Source: G020354785 sp964534745
Lineage (GTDB): Bacteria; Bacteroidota; Bacteroidia; Bacteroidales; UBA10428
DNA length: 64,000 nucleotides
Direction: 5' to 3'
NCBI GenBank assembly: GCA_964534745.1
Contig: CAZHQW010000005.1
Location: 1 to 64,000, forward strand
How positions within the stretch are numbered: position 1 is the first letter of the stretch; each line of letters starts with the position of its first letter. Below the pieces are notes generated by a model that was not told the origin of the DNA, did no database searches, and was given only the letters and a program-made list of their open reading frames with translations. Below, in pieces: positions 8,721 through 17,322 of the stretch. The translations under genes and the position numbers were made by a program.

Positions 8721-9473
8721 TTACCACTCATTATACATAAATCCCTGCTTTACAAGCACTTTAAGCAACTGCTGGGAAAAATAAACATTGTCTTTTTTAG
8801 TATAACGGTTATCGGTAAATACCTGGGCAAGCGTTTCCTTATTGTTCTCTTTCAGCAACTGCACAGTCAGTGCTGAGTTTTCCTTCTCCCTGTATATATT
8901 GTCAATATCAGGAGGTGAATAATCATGGTATTTTTCATTGTGAACGACAGCCTTCAGGGGCAAGCGGTCCGTCAGTCCGGGATTCTCCGCAGGATGTCCG
9001 ATTACCAGGGCAGCAACAGGCACCACTCCCAGGGGCAGATTAAGTATATCAATTATTTTATCCGCCATATAGGTTGCTGTTCCAAGGTAACATATTCCCA
9101 GGTTATGCTCTTCAGCAGCAAGGGCAACATTCTGGGAAACCAGCAATGCATCAATGGCAGCAGTAAAAAAGGAAAGAAAATTATCATATCCCGGATTCGC
9201 CTTGCGCTGGCGGCACCACTTATTGAACCTGTTAAAATCGGCGCAAAACGTTATATGCACGGGTGCCTGCAATACCATGTCCTGTTTGAAGTGCGCTTCC
9301 CACAACCGTTTTCTTATTTCTTTATCCCTGGTTACAACCATACTGTAGACCTGCATATTACCCGTTGTCGATGCCCTTGTCCCTGCCCTCAGAATTTGCT
9401 CGAGTACCCCTTCATCAACAGGATCGTCTTTATATCTTCTTATTGACCGGTGTTTTAGTATTGTTTCCAGCAT
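8721..9473 (-). CDS. Nitroreductase-family FMN oxidoreductase
   Basis: This 250-residue protein is of the NfsA/Frp-like nitroreductase type, which uses FMN and NAD(P)H to reduce nitro compounds, quinones or flavins. The N-terminal HRSIRRYKDDPVD motif binds the FMN phosphate; the AGTRASTTGNMQVYSMVV segment and the LGICYLGTATYMADKI loop (the GxxxxG flavin loop) follow. The C-terminal 60 residues (DRLPLKAVVHNEKYHDY onward) are the extension common in NfsA-like enzymes. The physiological substrate is unknown. It is monocistronic, with a promoter-like box at 9500-9507. Confidence 0.88.
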   Translation of the reverse strand: MLETILKHRSIRRYKDDPVDEGVLEQILRAGTRASTTGNMQVYSMVVTRDKEIRKRLWEAHFKQDMVLQAPVHITFCADFNRFNKWCRQRKANPGYDNFLSFFTAAIDALLVSQNVALAAEEHNLGICYLGTATYMADKIIDILNLPLGVVPVAALVIGHPAENPGLTDRLPLKAVVHNEKYHDYSPPDIDNIYREKENSALTVQLLKENNKETLAQVFTDNRYTKKDNVYFSQQLLKVLVKQGFMYNEW

Positions 9474-9499
9474 TTGTCATATATTTTATTATTAACAGA

Positions 9500-9507
9500 C
9501 AAAAGTA
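9500..9507 (-). promoter_or_regulatory. Bacteroidota -7 box upstream of the nitroreductase
   Basis: The minus strand reads TACTTTTG, matching TAnnTTTG, 27 bases upstream of the nitroreductase ATG. It borders the mscL remnant on the opposite strand. No clear -33 box was seen. Confidence 0.4.
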
Positions 9508-9518
9508 TTAAAGTTTGA

Positions 9519-9647
9519 AGGACTAAAATATTTAAACCAGGAAATAAATTAAAAGTTCAAAAAAAAGAGGAAGAAGCACCTGCACCACCGGCTCCTTAAA
9601 AAGAAGAACAGCTTCTGGCTGAAATCAGGGACTTGCTGAAAAAATAA
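9519..9647 (+). pseudogene. mscL: Remnant of the 3' end of mscL (mechanosensitive channel)
   Basis: Read from 9519, the frame gives RTKIFKPGNKLKVQ, then KKEEEAPAPPAP, then an in-frame TAA (9597-9599), then KEEQLLAEIRDLLKK and a final TAA (9645-9647). The last two blocks reproduce the conserved cytoplasmic C-terminus of the large-conductance mechanosensitive channel MscL, where a short Pro/Ala-rich linker leads to an amphipathic KEExLLxEIRDLL helix. The stop replaces the Thr or Ser codon expected between them. A TGA lies just upstream at 9516-9518 and no trace of the two membrane helices remains, so this is a decayed relic and not a working channel. The call is by recognition of the tail only. 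Confidence 0.75.
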
Positions 9648-9670
9648 TTTCTCTGTGACAGGCAAAATAT

Positions 9671-9702
9671 TTTGCTTATAAAAGTACTTTTTCTTAGGTT
9701 TG
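9671..9702 (+). promoter_or_regulatory. Bacteroidota promoter for the exported protein at 9739
   Basis: TTTG at 9671-9674 and TAGGTTTG at 9695-9702 are 20 bases apart, matching the phylum's -33/-7 pattern. Transcription would start near 9709, about 30 bases before the ATG. Confidence 0.6.
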
Positions 9703-9738
9703 TGGTATCCTAATATGAATCTTAAAAACTGACTTATT

Positions 9739-10239
9739 ATGAAAAAAAGCAAATTGTCCGGGAAAAGTATAAGAATAATGCTCACGTCTCTTGCGCTGAC
9801 TTTAATTTTAAGCACGCTTTGTCTTAATCTGAATGCACAAAGTATAAGTTTTGAGGTGCTGGCAACAGAAGTCGTAACTGAAGTAACCGGAGTCAATGGT
9901 TATGCCCAGACATGGGAAAATGCTGAGAACGCAAAGGGAATCGTTCTTAAAGTAAAGGCTACCTTCCCCAAAGAAGTGATATTATGGGCCTGCGATTTTA
10001 ATATAGCATATAAGCACAGTGATGACAGCGATGACCGTACAAAATGCAAGGGAATCACAACTGTTGTTTCTTCTCCCGAAGATGAAGGTGTCTGGTTGAT
10101 CGGCGAATATATTGATGTAACAGCCTCATCAGGGACCAAGTACTTCAGGCTCCTGTTTGGTGTCGAAAATGATATAAATACTATAGCTCTGAATTATGCG
10201 CGTACAGTTGTAGAGAATATCCGGATAAACAGAGATTAA
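9739..10239 (+). CDS. Exported protein of unknown function
   Basis: The 166-residue product begins with a basic stretch and a hydrophobic helix (IMLTSLALTLILSTLCLNLNAQ), so a signal peptide cleaved after about residue 33 (LNAQ) is likely and the protein is probably periplasmic or secreted. The mature part looks beta-rich and contains two cysteines (WACDF and TKCKG) that could form a disulfide. I do not recognise a family. It has its own promoter at 9671-9702 and stands alone, convergent with the YD-repeat protein. The gene lies directly after the mscL remnant. Confidence 0.72.
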   Translation: MKKSKLSGKSIRIMLTSLALTLILSTLCLNLNAQSISFEVLATEVVTEVTGVNGYAQTWENAENAKGIVLKVKATFPKEVILWACDFNIAYKHSDDSDDRTKCKGITTVVSSPEDEGVWLIGEYIDVTASSGTKYFRLLFGVENDINTIALNYARTVVENIRINRD

Positions 10240-10280
10240 ACAGGGAAATCCTGTCAGGGCTCTCAGGTATGAGTAGGCAA

Positions 10281-11243
10281 TTAATAATACTCATACTCAT
10301 ATTTGGTAAGTATCTTGAAATCCGTACTCGGATAGTATGTAAGTACCTGGGTACATAATCCCTTCCCATCGTAGGTATAATTTCTTCTGTTAAATTCCTC
10401 ATCAGGCTTTCTTCTCCAGTTCATTTCGATAAGATAGCCATTATCGTTATATTTGAAATTCTTTTTTATATACCTGCTGTTTTCAAGGTTCTCTTCGTCA
10501 ATATTAATAAGCTCACCCTTTAAATCATAAAGATAGGTCAGCTTATAATTGAAGTTACTCTGCAAGTATTTCACTTCGCTGACAACCTTTGATTCGTTAT
10601 TGTACACAAATATCCTTGTCTCCAGGGGATTTTTATTTGCATCATAAATCGTTTCCTTAAGCATATTCCCATTATCATCGTATTTTAAAGACATATAGGA
10701 TGTAACAATACCGGATGAATTGAAAATAGTAACCTGGGTTGTATCGCCATCGTACTGAAAAATCCTCTTTTCACTCAGTGTGTTTTCAATATAATAATTT
10801 ATTTCAGAGAGCTTACCCTGGTCGTTATAGTGATAAATGTTCCTGAACTTCTCTGTGCCATCAAACCCGTTCTCTGATATTAAATTCCCTTTATCATCAT
10901 ATTTTGAAATTTTCTGGTAGGAAATATTTTTCCTTCCTCCTTTATGTTTTGTATAGTCAATCCGTTTCCCCTGCTGGTCATAATCATATGTTTCATAGGT
11001 AAGGGTATCTTTCATTTTATATGTTAAGTACTCCTCTATGTCGCCTCTTGAGTTATACCTTGTATAAGAAGTAAGCACACCTTTTGGCGAGGGTTTGCCT
11101 TTAATGAAATTGTAATCCCAGTTTGTCTGGGATTCAACTTTTTGTTTTACAATAACTTCTTTATTCTTTGTTTCAAATATGGGCTGGGACAACAGCTGTT
11201 GGCACAAAAAAAGCACCAGAATAATACCGCCAATGAATCTCAT
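10281..11243 (-). CDS. Exported YD/RHS-like repeat protein
   Basis: This 320-residue protein has a signal peptide (GGIILVLFLCQQLLSQ, cleaved near residue 19) followed by about ten degenerate repeats of roughly 20-25 residues built around Y-x-Y-D-x-x-G-x (for example YDYDQQGKRI, YDDKGNLIS, YHYNDQGKLS, YDDNGNMLKE and YTYDGKGLCT). Such YD repeats form beta-strand wraps in RHS and teneurin proteins, but there is no toxin core, no lipobox and no C-terminal sorting domain here. It is likely a periplasmic or surface protein of unknown role. Related short YD-repeat proteins are common in Bacteroidota. Confidence 0.8.
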   Translation of the reverse strand: MRFIGGIILVLFLCQQLLSQPIFETKNKEVIVKQKVESQTNWDYNFIKGKPSPKGVLTSYTRYNSRGDIEEYLTYKMKDTLTYETYDYDQQGKRIDYTKHKGGRKNISYQKISKYDDKGNLISENGFDGTEKFRNIYHYNDQGKLSEINYYIENTLSEKRIFQYDGDTTQVTIFNSSGIVTSYMSLKYDDNGNMLKETIYDANKNPLETRIFVYNNESKVVSEVKYLQSNFNYKLTYLYDLKGELINIDEENLENSRYIKKNFKYNDNGYLIEMNWRRKPDEEFNRRNYTYDGKGLCTQVLTYYPSTDFKILTKYEYEYY

Positions 11244-11347
11244 TATGCTATATCTTTATAATAACAATATTTAATACTTTGCATTTTCAAAAATAATAGA
11301 AATTGACAACTTGTTTAAGAAGTCATATAAAAATATTTATTTCCTTA

Positions 11348-11992
11348 CTATTCATCTTCTTCTCCCTCTTCATCTTCTTCACTTTCCACCTCCCACTCCG
11401 GTTTCTTCGTTTGCGGCCCTTCTTTCCTATACGTGAAAGAAAGTATAAATCCGGTTAATGCTCCAAAGAAATGGGCTTCCCATGATACGTTGACATTATG
11501 AGGGAAGATACCCCAGACCATACTGCCATAAAGAAAAACCACCAGTAAAGATATTGCAAGTAAATTTATATTCTGTCTGATAACACCGCTAAAAAACAGG
11601 AATGAACCCAATCCGTATATCAGTCCGCTTGCACCTATATGATAGGAAGACCTGGCAAAAATCCAGACTGCCAGGCCCGTAAAGAAATAAATCATAAAAA
11701 AAACCCTGTATGCAACCTTATTATAGAAATAGAATACTGCGAGGGATAGGAAGAACAATGGTATTGAGTTATCAATAATATGATTAAGGTTTTCGTTTCC
11801 GTGTACAAGGGGAGAAGTCAATATTCCTATCAGTCCTTTTACCTTGCGAGGATAAATCCCGTAATACACCAGGTCAAGATTATCTGTTATCTCTATAATC
11901 TTAATTACCCACAACAGTATAATAAAAAACAACGGAAAAACCAAACTAAGCAAAAATCTCTTTCTTTCTATATTTTCTTCATTCAGGATCAC
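11348..11992 (-). CDS. Rhomboid-family intramembrane serine protease
   Basis: The product is a polytopic membrane protein with the rhomboid signature: the nucleophile in GASGLIYG, the catalytic histidine in SWEAHFFGALTG, and an N-terminal membrane helix followed by a loop helix (LTSPLVHGNENLNHIIDN) with the conserved His/Asn. Rhomboids cut membrane proteins inside the bilayer. The C-terminus is a highly acidic cytoplasmic tail. The GTG at 11992 overlaps the ilvC stop as GTGA, which suggests translational coupling, so I prefer it to the ATG at 12034 that would extend 46 bases into ilvC. Its place as the last gene of the branched-chain operon is odd; the substrate is unknown. Confidence 0.82.
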   Translation of the reverse strand: MILNEENIERKRFLLSLVFPLFFIILLWVIKIIEITDNLDLVYYGIYPRKVKGLIGILTSPLVHGNENLNHIIDNSIPLFFLSLAVFYFYNKVAYRVFFMIYFFTGLAVWIFARSSYHIGASGLIYGLGSFLFFSGVIRQNINLLAISLLVVFLYGSMVWGIFPHNVNVSWEAHFFGALTGFILSFTYRKEGPQTKKPEWEVESEEDEEGEEDE

Positions 11993-13035
11993 TTCTTTGG
12001 TCTCAGTTTTCTGACCTGTGCCCCTGCCTGCCACATTTCCGAATCACCCATTTTCTTGAGTTCCGCATCCAGCTCGGCTCTATAATTGGAATGTCCTGTT
12101 CTCTTAAGAACCACTTTTGTCTCTTCTCCTTTCTTTACTCTTTTATATAGCTTCCTGAAAACTGGCAGGGCAGCCTTTTTAAACACAGGCAGCCAGTCCA
12201 GTGCTCCTCTCTGAGCCGTGGTACTGCAGTTGGAATACATCCAGTCCATCCCGTTCTCATCTACGAGCCTAATCAGGCTCTGGGTAAGCTCCTCAACCGA
12301 TTCGTTAAACGCTTCACTTGGAGTATGTCCGTTTTCACGGAGCACATCATACTGTGCTTCCATAATTCCTGCAAGTGCCCCCATGAGAACACCCCTTTCC
12401 CCTGTTAGATCACTGTACACTTCTTTTTCAAATGTTGTCGGGAACAAATATCCCGAACCTATGGCTATGCCGAGGGCAATTGTCCTTTCCCGGGCCCTGC
12501 CGGTATAATCATGGTATATAGCAAAGCTCGAATTTATCCCCGAGCCGGCCAGGAAGTTCCTTCTTACACTTGTGCCTGACCCTTTGGGAGCAACCATTAT
12601 TACATCTATGTTATCGGGCGTGATAACGCCTGTCTGGTCTTTATAAGTTATTGAGAATCCATGAGAAAAATAAAGAGCATCTCCTTCCTTAAGACATGGT
12701 TTTAATTTCGGCCAAACAGCTCTTTGTGCCGCATCTGATACAAGATACTGGATAATTGTACCCTTTGTGGCAGCTTCTTCTATTGGAAACAGGTTTTTAC
12801 CCGGTACCCATCCATCATTCACGGCCCTGTCCCAGTCATTTTTAAACTCAGGTGCCTGTCCGATAATTACATTTATGCCGTTATCTTTCATATTCAGTGA
12901 TTGTGCCGGTCCCTGGACTCCATAGCCAATAACTGCAACCACTTCATTCTTTAATATTTCCTGTGCCTTTGATAAAGGAAACTCTTCGCGTGTTACTATA
13001 TCTTCTTCAACTCCTCCGAAATTTATTTTTGCCAT
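11989..13035 (-). CDS. ilvC: Ketol-acid reductoisomerase
   Basis: IlvC isomerises and reduces acetolactate (or acetohydroxybutyrate) to the dihydroxy acid with NADPH and Mg2+, the second common step of valine and isoleucine synthesis. The 348-residue protein shows the Rossmann motif VIGYGVQGPAQSLNMKDNG, the VAPKGSGTSVRRNF segment and the C-terminal metal-binding region (DLTGERGVLMGALAGIMEAQYD, ESVEELTQSLIRLVDENG). Length and sequence fit the Bacteroidota variant. It follows ilvN by 11 bases and overlaps the rhomboid start by 4 bases, placing it as the fourth biosynthetic gene of the attenuated ilv operon. Confidence 0.97.
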   Translation of the reverse strand: MAKINFGGVEEDIVTREEFPLSKAQEILKNEVVAVIGYGVQGPAQSLNMKDNGINVIIGQAPEFKNDWDRAVNDGWVPGKNLFPIEEAATKGTIIQYLVSDAAQRAVWPKLKPCLKEGDALYFSHGFSITYKDQTGVITPDNIDVIMVAPKGSGTSVRRNFLAGSGINSSFAIYHDYTGRARERTIALGIAIGSGYLFPTTFEKEVYSDLTGERGVLMGALAGIMEAQYDVLRENGHTPSEAFNESVEELTQSLIRLVDENGMDWMYSNCSTTAQRGALDWLPVFKKAALPVFRKLYKRVKKGEETKVVLKRTGHSNYRAELDAELKKMGDSEMWQAGAQVRKLRPKK

Positions 13036-13046
13036 AATTTATTTGT

Positions 13047-13607
13047 TTAATTATTAATAGTATCGTTTATGTGAATGGACTGTGCTTTGTCCACTTCTTT
13101 CAGATAGGTGCTTAACAGTTCCTTGTTCGACCTTGTTATTGCCACCCTCCCTGAGCGGGTAAATTGCCTTACCCCGTATTTACTCAATATATCAAACAGT
13201 TCCTGTGTATCTTCCTTGTGGCCGGTCTTCTCAATTACTGCGAACTCAGGTGTAATTTCAAGAATACGGGCATTGTGATCCCTGATTGTCTTTTCCAGTG
13301 TATTGCTTTCCAGCAAAGCCTTTGTTGGCACCTTATAAAGGGCTATCTCCTGGTGTATTATTTCATTGTCAGTATGATAATATGCTTTAAGAACCTCAAC
13401 AAGCTTTTCAATCTGGCTGACTACTTTTTCCACCATCTCTTTGGTATCATGCACAACTATTGTGAACTTATGTATTCCCTTGATGGCCGATGCAGAAACC
13501 GTAAGGCTTTCAATATTTACATGTCTTCTGGTAAATATTATAGTTATCCTGTTTAACAAGCCAACATGGTTTTCTGAGAAGGCTGTTATGGTATATGATC
13601 TTTTCAT
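13047..13607 (-). CDS. ilvN: Acetolactate synthase small (regulatory) subunit
   Basis: IlvN activates the catalytic subunit IlvB and confers feedback inhibition by valine. The 186-residue protein starts with an ACT domain (YTITAFSENHVGLLNRITIIFTRR, then NIESLTVSAS), followed by the small-subunit C-terminal domain (EIALYKVPTKA, then VIEKTGHKEDTQELFDILSKYGVRQFTRSGRVAITR). It lies between ilvB (47 bases upstream) and ilvC (11 bases downstream) on the same strand. Length is close to the usual 160-185 residues. It ends in an extra tail (LKEVDKAQSIHINDTINN). Confidence 0.95.
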   Translation of the reverse strand: MKRSYTITAFSENHVGLLNRITIIFTRRHVNIESLTVSASAIKGIHKFTIVVHDTKEMVEKVVSQIEKLVEVLKAYYHTDNEIIHQEIALYKVPTKALLESNTLEKTIRDHNARILEITPEFAVIEKTGHKEDTQELFDILSKYGVRQFTRSGRVAITRSNKELLSTYLKEVDKAQSIHINDTINN

Positions 13608-13654
13608 TTTCAGGAAATTTATATTTATTAATAATAAAATAAAAGCAAAAAAGC

Positions 13655-15394
13655 TTATTCTATATTTATAATAATATCAGACACCGATGCCCCTGAAGGC
13701 ACCATAGGAAAAACATTTCCTTCCTTTTCAATGGGAACCTCAAGAAGAAACGGACCGTCATAGTTTAGCATTTCCTCTAATCCTTTCTCAAGTTCTTTTC
13801 TTTCAAGTATTCTCCTTCCTTTTATTCCAAAACCTTCTGCCACTTTTATGAAATCGGGATTTTTCAGATGTGTTTCCGAGTATCTTCTGTTAAAGAAAAG
13901 CTGCTGCCACTGGCGCACCATTCCAAGGTATGTATTATTCATAAGTACTATCTTTACTGCCGCCCCTGTCTGGTTTATTGTGGCAAGTTCCTGTATGGTC
14001 ATCTGAAATCCCCCGTCGCCAATTATTCCTATTACGGTCCTGTCAGGGGCTCCTATTTTGGCACCATGCGCTGCCGGCAGTCCGAATCCCATAGTACCCA
14101 GACCTCCTGAAGTGACGAAGCTACGCGTATAATTCATCTTTGCATATCTTGATGCAAACATCTGATGCTGACCGACATCAGTAACAATAATAGCTTCTCC
14201 CCGGGTCTTTTCCGTTATAAGGTGCATGACTTCGCCCATTGATATGCCGGGTTTTGAAGGGTAAAAATCCTTACTGATGACCTTTTCATATTCTATCTTG
14301 TCACAGTCTTTAAATTCTTTTATCCATGAATCATAGGATTTCCTTTCAACGAGATCCGTAAGCAAGGGCAGGGTTTCTTTAACGCTTCCGAGAATGGCAA
14401 CATCTGCCTTGACATTCTTATTGATTTCTGTCGGATCCAGTTCCATATGAATAATTTTGGCTTGTTTTGCATACCTGTTAAGATCCCCGGTTACCCTGTC
14501 ATCAAATCTCATTCCTATTGCAACCAGCACATCGCATTCATTGGTTTTGATGTTTGTTCCGTAGTTGCCGTGCATACCCAGCATTCCCACATTCAGAGGA
14601 TGGTCAGTGGGAAGGGCTGATTTGCCAAGAATAGTCCATGCAGCAGGTATTCCTGACTTTTCAACAAAGGCACGGAATTCTTTTTCTGCTCCTCCCAGTA
14701 TTATGCCCTGTCCGAATAATACAAAGGGTTTCTTTGCCTTATTGATTATCCTGGCAGCCTCCCCTATTTTATTTTTATCAATCGCTGGTCCCGGAATATA
14801 ACTCCTGATAGAAGTACATCTTTTATATCTGAAGTAAAGTTTGCCAAACTGTGCATTTTTTGAAATATCAATAACAACTGGTCCCGGCCTGCCGGTACTT
14901 GCTATATAGAATGCCTGTGCAATAACCTCAGGTATTTCCTCGGCCTTGGTTATCAAATAATTCCACTTTGTTATAGGCATTGATATACCTACAACGTCTG
15001 TTTCCTGGAAGGCATCCGAGCCCAGGAGTGATGACACTACCTGTCCCGTTATGCACACAATTGGGGTTGAGTCAATCATTGCATTTGCAATGCCTGTAAT
15101 AAGGTTTGTAGCACCGGGCCCTGATGTAGCCATGCAGACACCAACTTTGCCTGTTACCCTTGCATAACCCTCTGCTGCATGGATAGCACCCTGTTCATGG
15201 CGCGTTAAAATATGCCTGATCTTTTTATTATAGTCCATTAAGGAATCGTACACAGGCATTATGGCTCCCCCGGGATAGCCAAATATAGTATCGACATTCT
15301 CTTTTATAAGTGATAATATTAATGCTTCTGATCCTGTTATCTTAACTTTTTTAGCTTTTTCTTCTATTTCTGACAGTGTTATCTGTTCTTTCAT
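13655..15394 (-). CDS. ilvB: Acetolactate synthase large (catalytic) subunit
   Basis: IlvB is a thiamine-diphosphate and FAD enzyme that condenses two pyruvates, or pyruvate with 2-oxobutyrate. The 579-residue protein has the N-terminal PP domain with catalytic glutamate (TRHEQGAIHAAEGYARVTGK), FAD-domain marks (GILGxx replaced by LGMLGMHGNYGTN, and GMRFDDRVTGDL) and the C-terminal ThDP motif GDGGFQMTIQELATINQTGAAVKIVLMNN (split here only for reading as GDGGFQ and MNN). It sits second in the ilvD-ilvB-ilvN-ilvC order, 28 bases after ilvD. Nothing in it looks damaged. Confidence 0.96.
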   Translation of the reverse strand: MKEQITLSEIEEKAKKVKITGSEALILSLIKENVDTIFGYPGGAIMPVYDSLMDYNKKIRHILTRHEQGAIHAAEGYARVTGKVGVCMATSGPGATNLITGIANAMIDSTPIVCITGQVVSSLLGSDAFQETDVVGISMPITKWNYLITKAEEIPEVIAQAFYIASTGRPGPVVIDISKNAQFGKLYFRYKRCTSIRSYIPGPAIDKNKIGEAARIINKAKKPFVLFGQGIILGGAEKEFRAFVEKSGIPAAWTILGKSALPTDHPLNVGMLGMHGNYGTNIKTNECDVLVAIGMRFDDRVTGDLNRYAKQAKIIHMELDPTEINKNVKADVAILGSVKETLPLLTDLVERKSYDSWIKEFKDCDKIEYEKVISKDFYPSKPGISMGEVMHLITEKTRGEAIIVTDVGQHQMFASRYAKMNYTRSFVTSGGLGTMGFGLPAAHGAKIGAPDRTVIGIIGDGGFQMTIQELATINQTGAAVKIVLMNNTYLGMVRQWQQLFFNRRYSETHLKNPDFIKVAEGFGIKGRRILERKELEKGLEEMLNYDGPFLLEVPIEKEGNVFPMVPSGASVSDIIINIE

Positions 15395-15422
15395 TTTTTT
15401 AATATTTTGATTATTGCTGTAA

Positions 15423-17246
15423 TTAAATTTGTCTTATTGCTCCTGCATCAGCTGATGATACAAGCCTTGCATAGGCCTTAAGAGCCTTTGATATTTTCCT
15501 TTTTCTTTTAAAAGGAGTATAAGCATTTTCTCCTCTTCTTTCCTCCTCTTTCCTTCTTTTTTCCAGTTCCTCGTCAGAGAGGAAAACATCTATTTTTCTT
15601 GCAGGAATATTTATCTCTATTATATCCCCGTCTTTAAGCAGGGCTATTTCACCTCCTGAGGCAGCTTCAGGGGAAACATGGCCAACTGATAATCCGGATG
15701 TGCCTCCTGAGAATCTGCCGTCAGTTATTAAGGCACAGTCCTTGCCCAGTCCTTTTGATTTGATATATGATGTGGGATAGAGCATCTCCTGCATCCCGGG
15801 ACCACCTTTGGGTCCCTCATACCTGATAATTATCACATCCCCGGGCACCAATTTGTCCCCAAGGATATCGTTGCACGCCGATTCCTGGGATTCATATATT
15901 TTGGCAGGTCCTTTAAAAATAAAAATAGACTCATCCACCCCGGCTGTTTTGACAACACAGCCCTTGCGGGCGATATTGCCGAAGAGTACAGCCAGTCCGC
16001 CTTCCCTGCTGTAACAGTTTTCAATATTCCTTATACATCCCTTTTCCCTGTCACGGTCCAGTGCATACCTGACATCATGGGAGCCCAGTTTAAGATTCTT
16101 CCTGCCTGATGGTGCACTTGTAAACAGATCTTCTGCTTCTTTGTCAATATTATCTTTTGTTATATCATATTTTTTCAGAGCCTCACCAAGTGTTAATCCG
16201 TCCACCCTCCTCACCGATGTATCCAGGAGCTTGCCCTTCTCCAGTTCACGCATTATACCCGGTATACCTCCTGCACGGTTTACATCTTCAACATGATAGT
16301 GTGAGCTTGGTGCCACTTTACATAATACAGGCACTTTGCGCGACAGCTTGTCAATATCTTTCATAGTAAAGCTCACTCCCGCTTCATTCGCAATAGCAAG
16401 TATATGAAGGACAGTATTTGTCGAACCACCCATGGCAATATCGAGTGCCATGGCATTTATAAAGGCTGACCGGGTGGCAATGTTCAGAGGCAGTACTGAC
16501 TTATCTCCCTTCTCATAATACTTTCTTGTGTTTTCAACTATTTGTCCGGCAGCCTTTTCAAAAAGCTTAAGTCGTGTTTTATGGGTTGCTACAACCGTCC
16601 CGTTCCCCGGTAAAGCCAGTCCGATTGCCTCATTAAGGCAGTTCATCGAGTTGGCGGTAAACATTCCTGAACATGAGCCACAAGTCGGACAAGCCATTTG
16701 TTCAATCTCAGATAATTCGCTGTCAGATATGTTATTGTCGGCAGCCATTACCATAGCATCAACAAGATCGTACTTCCTGTTTCCAACAACACCTGCTTCC
16801 ATCGGACCTCCCGATACAAATACAGCCGGTATATTCAACCGCATCGCCGCCATTTGCATCCCCGGGGTTATTTTATCGCAGTTGCTTATGCAAATCATGG
16901 CATCTACTTTATGTGCATTGCACATATACTCGACACTGTCTGCAATCAGATCCCGGGAAGGAAGTGAATAAAGCATCCCGTCGTGGCCCATTGCTATACC
17001 GTCATCTATGGCAATAGTATTAAATTCGGCAGCATAAAAACCCTCTTTTTCAATGATAGATTTAATATGCTGGCCTATATCATGCAGATGGGTATGGCCC
17101 GGCACAAACTGGGTGAATGAGTTGACAATTGCAATAACAGGTTTTCCAAAGTGCTCTTCTTTCATGCCTGTTGCTCTCCAGAGACTTCTTGCCCCCGCCA
17201 TCAAGCGGCCTTCAGTGGTAGCTGAACTTCTGAGTTTAATTTGCAT
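15423..17246 (-). CDS. ilvD: Dihydroxy-acid dehydratase
   Basis: IlvD removes water from 2,3-dihydroxy-isovalerate or -methylvalerate to give the 2-oxo acids, using an Fe-S cluster and Mg2+. The 607-residue protein contains NCDKITPGM, the cluster motif CPTCGSCSGMFTANSMNCL, GGSTNTVLH and DGRFSGGTSGLSVGHVSPEA. I start it at the ATG at 17246 (MQIKLRSSATTEGRLMAGAR), which fits the family. The same frame stays open upstream to an ATG at 17348, but those 34 codons span the attenuator hairpin and have no family match. It is the first structural gene of the operon and should be controlled by the leader at 17291-17413. Confidence 0.95.
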   Translation of the reverse strand: MQIKLRSSATTEGRLMAGARSLWRATGMKEEHFGKPVIAIVNSFTQFVPGHTHLHDIGQHIKSIIEKEGFYAAEFNTIAIDDGIAMGHDGMLYSLPSRDLIADSVEYMCNAHKVDAMICISNCDKITPGMQMAAMRLNIPAVFVSGGPMEAGVVGNRKYDLVDAMVMAADNNISDSELSEIEQMACPTCGSCSGMFTANSMNCLNEAIGLALPGNGTVVATHKTRLKLFEKAAGQIVENTRKYYEKGDKSVLPLNIATRSAFINAMALDIAMGGSTNTVLHILAIANEAGVSFTMKDIDKLSRKVPVLCKVAPSSHYHVEDVNRAGGIPGIMRELEKGKLLDTSVRRVDGLTLGEALKKYDITKDNIDKEAEDLFTSAPSGRKNLKLGSHDVRYALDRDREKGCIRNIENCYSREGGLAVLFGNIARKGCVVKTAGVDESIFIFKGPAKIYESQESACNDILGDKLVPGDVIIIRYEGPKGGPGMQEMLYPTSYIKSKGLGKDCALITDGRFSGGTSGLSVGHVSPEAASGGEIALLKDGDIIEINIPARKIDVFLSDEELEKRRKEEERRGENAYTPFKRKRKISKALKAYARLVSSADAGAIRQI

Positions 17247-17290
17247 ATGACTGCTATTTTTTACTGCATTATAACAATTATATAAAATCG

Positions 17291-17322
17291 AAAAAGCCAT
17301 TCTTAGTGGTAAGAATGGCTTT
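17291..17322 (-). terminator. Attenuator terminator hairpin of the ilv operon
   Basis: A perfect 13-bp stem (17293-17305 paired with 17310-17322) with a 4-base loop is followed on the minus strand by a U-rich run. The stem core is AAGCCATTCTTA/TAAGAATGGCTT. It stands between the leader peptide and ilvD, where a classical attenuator terminator belongs. Confidence 0.92.

Noticed and set aside
9549..9896. A 115-codon frame on the minus strand opposite the exported protein start and mscL relic.
   Set aside because: It runs antisense to the recognisable mscL tail and to the signal peptide of the 9739 gene, has no promoter or family motif and is rich in Phe/Leu from reading A/T tracts.
10239..10253. 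A possible terminator ACAGG/CCTGT after the 9739 gene.
   Set aside because: The stem has only five base pairs and no T-run follows.
11993..12034. Rhomboid start at the ATG at 12034.
   Set aside because: It would overlap ilvC by 46 bases; the GTG at 11992 forms the typical GTGA coupling.
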